A stretch of 17,191 nt of DNA from Microcaldota archaeon (GTDB taxonomy: Archaea; Micrarchaeota; Micrarchaeia; Micrarchaeales; Micrarchaeaceae): the NCBI GenBank assembly GCA_030039935.1, contig JASHUQ010000108.1, positions 1 through 17,191 on the forward strand, given 5' to 3'. Of the stretch, positions 1-5,606 are shown piece by piece (the stretch's first letter is position 1; each line of letters begins with the position of its first letter). A program made the position numbers and the translations under genes. A model generated the notes under the pieces. It was not told the DNA's origin. It worked only from the letters and a program-made list of their open reading frames with translations, and did not search any database.

Positions 1-930
1 CTTCCTCATGTCCATATGCGTTTCTTGTTCAGCCATTGTAGAGCCCGTTATCTTCATAAATGCGGTATCCAAGCTTGGCCGTATGAGTTTCACAGAATCA
101 ACTACAAACAAATTTATCTTTTTTAGCACAGATACTACTGAATCCTTTCCTCTCCTTAATTCTATTCTTACAACATTTCCATTCCTTTTCCATTTCAGGC
201 TTTTTATGGAATTTGTGTAGAAGTTATTCGTGACAGTCAGTTCCAGCACATCCCCTCCTACCTTTGATTTTAGCGCTTCTGGAGTGCCGATCGCAGCTAT
301 AACGCCCTTGCTTATTATCGCTATCCTGTCGCACAGCTCATCAGCCTCTTCCATATAATGCGTTGTAAGGAATATCGTAACCTTATTGTCTTCTCTTATC
401 TTCTTTATAAGGTCCCAAAGCATGCTGCGCGTGCCCACGTCAAGTCCTATGGTAGGTTCATCCATGAAGATTATCTTTGGAGAGCCGAGCAGAGCCTCGC
501 TTATCTCCAGCTTCTTTCTCATGCCTGTTGACAATGTACCTACACGCGCGTTCCCAAAATCCTCTATTCCAAAATATTTTAGCAAACTGTCGGCCATTTT
601 CCTCCATTCATTTATTCCCTGAAGATCAGCCTGCAATTTCAGGTTTTCCAATACTGTTAGATCATCGTCGAGTATTACTTCTGATGCAACCCATCCGATT
701 TCCCTCTTTACAGCATTTGGATTCTTTACCGTATCGTTGCCGTTAACAGTTGCACTTCCAGAGGTTGGTTGAATGAGAGTTGTCAGTATCTTTATCATGG
801 TTGTTTTTCCCGCCCCATTCGGTCCAAGCAATCCAAACATCTCGCCCTCTTCTATGCTAAGGTTTATCCTGTTCACAGCTGTGAGTTTTCCGAACCTTTT
901 CGTAAGATTGCTTGTTACAATAACACGCAT
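1..930 (-). CDS. ABC transporter ATP-binding protein (DrrA/CcmA-like), 3' end outside window
   Basis: ATPase subunit of an ABC exporter of the DrrA/ABC-2 type. It would power transport by a partner membrane protein, probably encoded just beyond the left edge. The frame is open from ATG at 930 to base 1 (310 codons) with no stop, so the C-terminus is missing. Visible motifs: Walker A GPNGAGKTT (residues 36-44), signature LSTGM (133-137, in place of LSGGQ), Walker B IIFMDEP (153-159), D-loop GLD (162-164) and switch histidine in TTHYMEEAD (189-197). The extended C-terminal tail after residue 225 is typical of DrrA-type proteins. The Q-loop glutamine expected near residue 83 is read as Ser (IGWVASE). 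The gene is divergent from dcd, and an AT-rich TATA-like stretch lies at about 952-967. Family is sure; substrate is unknown. Confidence 0.93.
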   Translation of the reverse strand, partial: MRVIVTSNLTKRFGKLTAVNRINLSIEEGEMFGLLGPNGAGKTTMIKILTTLIQPTSGSATVNGNDTVKNPNAVKREIGWVASEVILDDDLTVLENLKLQADLQGINEWRKMADSLLKYFGIEDFGNARVGTLSTGMRKKLEISEALLGSPKIIFMDEPTIGLDVGTRSMLWDLIKKIREDNKVTIFLTTHYMEEADELCDRIAIISKGVIAAIGTPEALKSKVGGDVLELTVTNNFYTNSIKSLKWKRNGNVVRIELRRGKDSVVSVLKKINLFVVDSVKLIRPSLDTAFMKITGSTMAEQETHMDMRK

Positions 931-1033
931 AATTACCACAAATATATGATATCCTATATTTTTATACTTTGTTGGGAAATCTGTTTTCAATAATAAATAA
1001 AAACTCTTTGATGCAAATATTCTTAGTGGTTAC
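931..1033. promoter_or_regulatory. Divergent promoter region between ABC ATPase and dcd
   Basis: This 103-bp AT-rich spacer separates two divergent genes. On the minus strand a TATA-like TATAAAAATATA run (about 956-967) lies 26-37 bases before the ABC-ATPase ATG. On the plus strand an AATAAATAAA run (about 990-999) lies 35-44 bases before the dcd start. No gene is visible here. Promoter placement is inferred from archaeal spacing rules only. Confidence 0.45.
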
Positions 1034-1579
1034 TTGATTCTTTCAGACTACGACCTTATAAATGCGATAAAGAGCAAGAGGATAGTGATAAAGCCATTCT
1101 CAAAAGAGACTGTCAGGGAGAATGGAATAGACTTTAGATTAGCCAACGAAATTGCACACCACAACGAATTCAGCGAGGGATTTGTACTTGATCCAAAAAA
1201 CGAGAACCATGTGAGTGAAACATACAAGCTGGTTAAGAGGCCGCAAACCCTTGTTATAAAAAAGCACGAACAGGTTCTTCTTTCAACACTTGAATACATG
1301 GAAATGCCAGATGATGTGATGGGATTTGTTGAACTGAGAAGCACATGGGCCAGGCACGGGCTTACTCTTCCTCCAACAATAATAGATGCTGGATTTAAGG
1401 GAACAATAACCCTTGAAGTGATAAACAATGCGCCATACGGCATAATGCTTTCCCCAGGGCAGAGGTTCGCGCATATAATATTCCAGAAGACGAACAGCAG
1501 GGTGCAGAACGCATATTCAGGAAACTATCTAAACCAAAGAGGGATAAAGCTGCCAAAGGCGATAAAGGAAGAAAAATGA
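1034..1579 (+). CDS. dcd: dCTP deaminase
   Basis: Deaminates dCTP to dUTP, feeding dTTP synthesis; a cytosolic homotrimer of the dUTPase fold. The N-terminus MILSDYDLINAI is the usual family opening, and it fixes the start at a TTG codon (1034) rather than an ATG. Also present are GIDFRL (31-36), the trimer-interface motif ELRSTWARHGL (100-110), and IIDAGFKGTITLEV (116-129), where Glu128 matches the catalytic glutamate and Asp118 sits in the substrate pocket. The C-terminal YSGNYLNQRG closes over the nucleotide in relatives. Length (181 aa) is normal for the family. Some archaeal members also have dUTPase activity (bifunctional DCD-DUT), and the sequence alone does not decide this. Confidence 0.93.
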   Translation: MILSDYDLINAIKSKRIVIKPFSKETVRENGIDFRLANEIAHHNEFSEGFVLDPKNENHVSETYKLVKRPQTLVIKKHEQVLLSTLEYMEMPDDVMGFVELRSTWARHGLTLPPTIIDAGFKGTITLEVINNAPYGIMLSPGQRFAHIIFQKTNSRVQNAYSGNYLNQRGIKLPKAIKEEK

Positions 1580-1678
1580 TGTGGCAGACAAATTTCCAAA
1601 TCCGTAAATAATCATAGCAAGAATTTGAATAAAGCAAAAGCATAAATATGTGGAAATCGCTCACTATTATGTGATTAA

Positions 1679-2164
1679 ATGATAGGTGTTCAAGAAACTA
1701 ATACGGTAGCAAATTTGAAAGAAAAGTTGTCAGAGCTGTTCAGATTGGAAGCAAATAGGCGCAATATTTGGGTTGATTATGCGGCTGCGCATCCTGGGGA
1801 GGAGAAACTGATGTACTTAAAAAAGATATCCTTTAAAAATAATGAAGCCCCAGTTAAACCAAAATCCCCCCAAGAAATATTGGAGGAAAAGGTAGCCACA
1901 CTTCAAAATCAGGTTTGCGACTTGCAAATACAGATGATTGTTTTACAGCACCCAGTACTTGGAGGAATATTTGAGAGGTATAAAAACAAGGTTGTCCAGC
2001 CAGTTCCTGATTTCAAACATGCCTTGCGGAGCGGCAAAGATGGAGGCTATTCTTTTGTTGGAAGCGATGACATGATATACAGATATGGCGTTGCTACTAA
2101 TATTGAACAGGAGGCCCTTAGAGAACTAGAGCAAGAGAGGCGCCCAATTCCGACTACTGCATAA
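1679..2164 (+). CDS. Hypothetical protein with short coiled coil
   Basis: I do not recognise this 161-aa protein. It is hydrophilic, without signal peptide or membrane segment. Residues about 66-90 (from ILEEKVATLQNQV) show heptad-like hydrophobic spacing, suggesting a short coiled coil and oligomerisation. The C-terminal 25 residues are Glu/Arg-rich. A TATA-like CATAAATATG (1641-1650) lies about 30 bases before the ATG, so it probably has its own promoter and a very short leader. It uses some Arg codons (CGC, CGG) and CAA Gln codons that are uncommon in neighbouring genes, a weak hint of a different origin. It ends at a hairpin shared with the convergent PRC-barrel gene. Confidence 0.65.
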   Translation: MIGVQETNTVANLKEKLSELFRLEANRRNIWVDYAAAHPGEEKLMYLKKISFKNNEAPVKPKSPQEILEEKVATLQNQVCDLQIQMIVLQHPVLGGIFERYKNKVVQPVPDFKHALRSGKDGGYSFVGSDDMIYRYGVATNIEQEALRELEQERRPIPTTA

Positions 2165-2184
2165 ACACAAAACAAAATAAAAAG

Positions 2185-2205
2185 AACCCACACATTGTGT
2201 GGGTT
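2185..2205. terminator. Perfect hairpin between convergent genes, candidate bidirectional terminator
   Basis: AACCCACACA (2185-2194) is the exact reverse complement of TGTGTGGGTT (2196-2205), with one base between, so a stem of at least 8 bp with a small loop can form. On the plus strand it runs into TTTT. On the minus strand it runs into a T-rich CTTTTTATTTTG. It lies 20 bases after the stop of the 161-aa gene and 17 bases beyond the stop of the convergent PRC-barrel gene. Function is inferred; archaeal terminators often need only the T-run. Confidence 0.6.
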
Positions 2206-2222
2206 TTAGACGAAGAAAATTA

Positions 2223-2519
2223 TTATCTTACCGCAAGATCAACTACTTCTCCGCTCGATTCTCCGATTGTTGCCCTCTGCGCTCCCGGAACCCCTCCAGA
2301 AACAAGAACAACATCTCCTACGTTCTTCACGTTCTTGAACAATACGCTCTTTTGCTGCAGTATTCTTCTCACTTCTGTCTTGTCCGAGCTTCTCCATTCC
2401 TGCATAAGAAGTCTGCTGACCTCTCCTCTTTCCAAATCTATTATAGCATCACGAACCTCTCCGAGATACTGTCCGTTGTCGCTATATATATCCATGCTGT
2501 AGATTTCGCTTATTTTCAT
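2223..2519 (-). CDS. PRC-barrel domain protein
   Basis: Small (98 aa) cytosolic protein made of a single PRC-barrel fold. The opening MKISEIYSMDIYSDNGQYLG followed by EVRDAIIDLERGEVSRLLM is the classic pattern of this family, in which a beta-strand pair and a conserved 'G..LG.V.D..ID...G.V..L' motif define the barrel. The C-terminal half (KNVGDVVLVSGG) supplies the remaining strands. In archaea such stand-alone PRC-barrel proteins are widespread; some (CdpB-type in haloarchaea) act in cell division and others are proposed RNA-binding or adaptor proteins. A TATA-like TTTTTAAAC on the minus strand (about 2551-2560) is 32-41 bases before the ATG. The specific role here is unknown. Confidence 0.85.
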   Translation of the reverse strand: MKISEIYSMDIYSDNGQYLGEVRDAIIDLERGEVSRLLMQEWRSSDKTEVRRILQQKSVLFKNVKNVGDVVLVSGGVPGAQRATIGESSGEVVDLAVR

Positions 2520-2812
2520 CTAATCGCCTGAAATCATATCATATGTCAAGTTTAAAAACCTTATTGATATTGATATTGACCGGAAGTTAAGGAACCCATG
2601 CGAAAATCCTATTTTTAAATAGCCCAAAAAGTTCCGGAAATTTGTCATTTTCATCCCTCGAAGCTTCCTCGACAGGATTTTTGGCGTTTACCTACCGAAA
2701 GGTTTAAATATCTATTTGTTCAAATTTATATTGCTGATTATAGAAAAATTTATAAATGTTTTTACTTGTTTTACCCAGCAAATTTCATGCTAAAACAACA
2801 TGGTGAAAAACT
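2520..2812. promoter_or_regulatory. Divergent regulatory region between PRC-barrel gene and tfb
   Basis: This is the longest gene-free stretch (293 bp). It holds a probable minus-strand promoter (TTTTTAAAC, about 2551-2560) and two plus-strand TATA candidates for tfb: TTTAAATA (2703-2710, preceded by a BRE-like CGAAAG) and TTTATAAAT (2749-2757). An SD-like GGTGA at 2802-2806 sits 6 bases before the tfb ATG. Between the promoters are three copies of ATTGA(T/C) hexamers (2563-2580), a perfect TTCCGGAA palindrome (2632-2639), a GGAAC/GTTCC pair (2591-2595, 2631-2635) and the nested hairpin CTATTT-TT-AAATAG (2609-2622). No convincing coding sequence is seen. Confidence 0.55.
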
Positions 2813-3934
2813 ATGGCCAAGAATTCAAAATCAACAAAGAACAAGGCGCAGAACTCCCAGTCTGAGATAAGGAAGATTGTTGTACAGGACAACAAGCTAA
2901 GCATAACAGACGGGCCTGTGAAAAGGAAAAGGGGGAGGCCAAGAAGCTCATTCAGCGAAAGCACATACCCTTCTAGTTCGGGATCGCAGCAGCTCAGCAT
3001 GCAGGTATCTGAACACGAAGTACAGGGGCAGCCAAAGAGGTGTCCATCATGCGGATCAAGCGACATAATATTTGACAATGAAAGGGGAGAGCTTGTCTGC
3101 AATAACTGTGGATTAGTAATAGAGGAAAATGCAACAGACACTGGACCGGAGTGGAGGGCATTCGATGCTGATCAGAGGAATGCACGTGCAAGGACTGGCG
3201 CTCCAATAAAGTACACAAAGCCAAACCGCGGCCTTGTGACTGAAATAGACCTATACAACAAGGATATAAGAGGAGTTAGAATTCCATCAAAAAGGCAGGC
3301 CCAGCTTTACAGAATGAGGAAGTGGCACAAACGTGCAAGCATATCCAGCTCAAGCGAAAGGAACTACCTTATTGCATTGCCAGAGCTCAACAGGGTTGCA
3401 AGCTATCTTGGGCTTCCAGACAATATAAGGGAAAACGCTGCACTTCTTTACAGGAAGTGCGTTCAGAGCAACATGATTAGGGGAAGGCCTATAGAGACTG
3501 TTGTTCAGGCTGTTATCTATGCCGCTTGCAGGAGCGCTGGAATGCCTAGAACCCTTGATGAGATATCAAGCATATCTGGACTTCCAAAAAAAGAGATAGG
3601 AAGAGCATACAGAGTCATATCCCACGAGCTTGGCCTTAAGATTCCTCTTACAGATCCTATAAGCTATGTTCCAAGATATGTGAACTCGCTCAAGCTTTCC
3701 GGGGAGGCGCAGGAGAAGTCTATAGAGCTTCTGAAGCAGGCAATGAAGAGAGGGCTAGTCTCAGGAAGAAGCCCAACAGGCGTGAGCGCAGCCGCGGTAT
3801 ACATTGCCGGGGCGCTGTGCGGCGAAAGAAGGACTCAGAAGGAGGTAGCGGATGTTGCCGGAGTAACAGAAGTGACTATAAGAAACAGGTACAGGGAGCT
3901 AAAGGAGCAATTGAACATAGATGTAAATCTATGA
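2813..3934 (+). CDS. tfb: Transcription initiation factor B (TFB/TFIIB)
   Basis: Archaeal TFIIB homologue that binds the TBP-TATA complex and recruits RNA polymerase. Residues 77-99 form the zinc ribbon (CPSC...CNNC; Cys77, 80, 96, 99). GPEWRAFD plus the ARTGAP region (111-131) matches the B-reader/linker. Two cyclin-like repeats follow (about 180-275 and 280-368), the second ending in the BRE-contacting helix-turn-helix QKEVADVAGVTEVTIRNRY. Relatives are about 300 aa. This one has 373 because of a 76-residue basic, Ser-rich N-terminal extension holding an AT-hook-like KRKRGRPR (37-44). ATG at 2813 is chosen because GGTGA (2802-2806) precedes it. The gene is followed 4 bp later by a small membrane-protein gene. 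Identity is certain; the role of the extension is unknown. Confidence 0.97.
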   Translation: MAKNSKSTKNKAQNSQSEIRKIVVQDNKLSITDGPVKRKRGRPRSSFSESTYPSSSGSQQLSMQVSEHEVQGQPKRCPSCGSSDIIFDNERGELVCNNCGLVIEENATDTGPEWRAFDADQRNARARTGAPIKYTKPNRGLVTEIDLYNKDIRGVRIPSKRQAQLYRMRKWHKRASISSSSERNYLIALPELNRVASYLGLPDNIRENAALLYRKCVQSNMIRGRPIETVVQAVIYAACRSAGMPRTLDEISSISGLPKKEIGRAYRVISHELGLKIPLTDPISYVPRYVNSLKLSGEAQEKSIELLKQAMKRGLVSGRSPTGVSAAAVYIAGALCGERRTQKEVADVAGVTEVTIRNRYRELKEQLNIDVNL

Positions 3935-3938
3935 TTAG

Positions 3939-4340
3939 ATGAAAATCCTCTATATAGCAATAGGTTCAACCCTATTGCTCTTTTTGTTTATTCTTAATGC
4001 ATTTGCAAGCGGTGCGAGCAATACAAGCATATCAATTGCGATAAACAGCACAGAGTCTTTTCTAAATACTGTGAACAAGAGCACATACCTTTTCTTTTCA
4101 CCGAACCTTTCACAGGCATACGGCTATCTTGACAATGCGATAAACGTATCAAAGACGGATCCAAATGCGGCTTATCCTCTTCTAAACAGCGCAATGCAGA
4201 GCGCGCAAGAGCAGGAAAACAAAATAGATTCATATAGAAATGATTCGTTCATAGTTATGCTCGTCCTTTTTGTTGTATGCCTTGGAATCCTATACATAAT
4301 GATGAAGCCGCAGAGGAAAATCCGACGACAAAAAATTTGA
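3939..4340 (+). CDS. Small membrane-anchored protein, sequon-rich, unknown function
   Basis: Unrecognised 133-aa protein. Residues 1-24 look like a signal peptide (hydrophobic ILYIAIGSTLLLFLFILNAF, then an AFASGAS possible cleavage site). Residues about 104-122 form a single membrane helix followed by a basic tail (KPQRKIRRQKI), giving an outside domain of about 80 residues with its C-terminus in the cytoplasm. That domain carries six N-X-S/T sequons (Asn28, 36, 46, 56, 69, 101), suggesting an N-glycosylated surface protein. It begins 4 bp after the tfb stop and is likely cotranscribed with it. A T6 run (4346-4351) and a second T-run (4377-4381) after the stop may end the transcript. Confidence 0.75.
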   Translation: MKILYIAIGSTLLLFLFILNAFASGASNTSISIAINSTESFLNTVNKSTYLFFSPNLSQAYGYLDNAINVSKTDPNAAYPLLNSAMQSAQEQENKIDSYRNDSFIVMLVLFVVCLGILYIMMKPQRKIRRQKI

Positions 4341-4470
4341 AGAAATTTTTTCGGTGGGGTTAGACAACTGTCAAAATTTTTGATTTCTACAGAGCACGTT
4401 TAAAAAGCTATGTTTTCATATTACTCTGTAAGAGAATTGGGTCCAGAAAATTTGAAAAAAATTATCATTC

Positions 4471-4731
4471 ATGTTGGGTGAGGAAATGGATGGAATAAAT
4501 GAGAGAGTGGAGGAAGGGTCATTGTATGACCTGAGAGTGAACGCCAAGGGCGCCCGGGGAGAGGGAATTGGCAGAATAGCCAACCTTGTTGTCTTCATAA
4601 GGAACGCGAAGACAAGGATTGGAAACACATACAAAGTCAAGGTGACAAAGGTGCACCGAACCTTTGCATACGCAGAGATAAACGACGCAAAGAGGCAGTT
4701 CATAGGCAACGGAAGCCAGCTTGAGTTCTGA
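4471..4731 (+). CDS. TRAM domain protein, small RNA-binding protein
   Basis: Stand-alone TRAM domain of 81-86 residues. The pattern LYDLRVNAKGARGEGIGRIANLVVFIRNAKTRIGNTYKVKVTKVHRTFAYAEI is the TRAM beta-barrel that binds RNA in tRNA-modifying enzymes. Many archaea encode such single-domain proteins, proposed to act as RNA chaperones or cold-shock-like factors. Two in-frame starts exist: ATG 4471 and ATG 4486. The SD-like GGTGAGG (4477-4483) lies between them, so 4486 (an 81-aa protein) may be the real start, although the spacing is short. A TATA-like TTTAAAAAG (4399-4407) precedes the gene, and a T-rich stretch (4774-4784) follows it. Confidence 0.88.
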   Translation: MLGEEMDGINERVEEGSLYDLRVNAKGARGEGIGRIANLVVFIRNAKTRIGNTYKVKVTKVHRTFAYAEINDAKRQFIGNGSQLEF

Positions 4732-4773
4732 AAAAAGAGCAGCGCTTCCATTTTGCTAGGACTTTCCACCCAA

Positions 4774-4784
4774 TTTTTATTTTT
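4774..4784 (+). terminator. T-rich candidate terminator after TRAM gene
   Basis: TTTTTATTTTT lies 43 bases after the TRAM stop codon and before the promoter of the proteasome gene. A short T-run without a hairpin is a typical archaeal termination signal. Assignment rests on composition and position only. Confidence 0.45.
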
Positions 4785-4819
4785 GATTGATTAACTTTTG
4801 CAAAAAATATAGATAGCCT

Positions 4820-4911
4820 TTTATATTTAACTATGGCTAACTAATTAAGGCGAATTGAAAGATGTGGATGCATCTTTTCTTTAATTCTCAATTCATTTCT
4901 CGTTAAGGGGT
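4820..4911 (+). promoter_or_regulatory. Promoter and structured leader of proteasome beta gene
   Basis: TTATATTTA (4820-4828) is a good TATA box; with usual archaeal spacing, transcription would begin near 4850. The predicted leader of about 65 nt contains AAAGATG (4858-4864) and its exact complement CATCTTT (4871-4877) around a 6-base loop, flanked by GAATT (4852-4856) and AATTC (4883-4887), which can extend the stem across an internal loop. A G-rich AAGGGG (4905-4910) lies just before the ATG at 4916. A structured leader is unusual here, where many genes look nearly leaderless. Confidence 0.5.
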
Positions 4912-4915
4912 TAAA

Positions 4916-5557
4916 ATGGACGACAAATCTGGATATGAAAAATACATGAAAGGAACAACAACAATAGGGGTTATCTGCAGCGACGGTGTTGTTATAGGAT
5001 CAGATTCAAGGTCTACTATGGACACTTATATTGCAAGCTCAGAGGCAAGGAAGGTATTCAAGATTGACAGCAATCTTGCAATGACTATTGCTGGAGGAGT
5101 GGGGGATGCGCAGGAGCTTATCAGGATAATGAAGGCGCAGAACGAGATATACAAGATGAATGAGGGTAGACCATTGTCTCCAAAATCGGCGACATCGCTT
5201 CTTTCTATTATACTGCAGGAAAACAAGATGATGCCATTCTATGTTCAGCTTATAGTTGCCGGACTTGATGGAGAGGAACCGCAGCTTTACAGCCTAGACC
5301 CATTCGGCGGCTATTCTGAGGAAACAAAGTTCACAGCTACTGGAAGCGGATCACCGGTTGCGATAGGTTACATAGAGGACGCTTACAAAAAGGGGATAAC
5401 GACAAAGGATGCGATAAGGAGCGTTGCAAAGGCGCTCAGCATTGCAATGAAAAGGGATTCTGCAACTGGCGACAACATATTGGTTGCCGCAATAACAAAA
5501 ACCGGATATGCAGAATATTCCGGGAAAGACTTGGAAAAGTTGATTGCTGCAAAGTAA
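4916..5557 (+). CDS. psmB: Proteasome subunit beta (20S core peptidase)
   Basis: Catalytic beta subunit of the archaeal 20S proteasome, an N-terminal threonine protease forming the two inner rings. A 13-residue propeptide ends in Gly13 before the catalytic Thr14 (KG|TTTIGV). Mature-position Asp17 is Asp30 (GSDSR) and Lys33 is Lys46 (EARKVFKI). GSGS (143-146) and RDSATGDNI (180-188) supply the remaining active-site residues; the Ser169 equivalent is Thr184, a conservative change. Length (213 aa) is normal. No alpha subunit lies in the window. It is followed at once by aCPSF1 on the same strand, though a TATA-like box near 5558-5566 suggests that gene can also be expressed separately. Confidence 0.97.
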   Translation: MDDKSGYEKYMKGTTTIGVICSDGVVIGSDSRSTMDTYIASSEARKVFKIDSNLAMTIAGGVGDAQELIRIMKAQNEIYKMNEGRPLSPKSATSLLSIILQENKMMPFYVQLIVAGLDGEEPQLYSLDPFGGYSEETKFTATGSGSPVAIGYIEDAYKKGITTKDAIRSVAKALSIAMKRDSATGDNILVAAITKTGYAEYSGKDLEKLIAAK

Positions 5558-5606
5558 TTTTATACTTCTACAAAGCGATCAGAAGTGGTTCAAATTCTGT
5601 GATTCA

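Noticed and set aside
386..746. Small plus-strand frames near the left edge
   Set aside because: Both are antisense to the ABC ATPase, whose motifs are intact along the minus strand.
2563..2580. Start of a tandem-repeat or CRISPR array
   Set aside because: Only three 6-bp units without spacers; no CRISPR-like repeat-spacer pattern is seen anywhere in the window.
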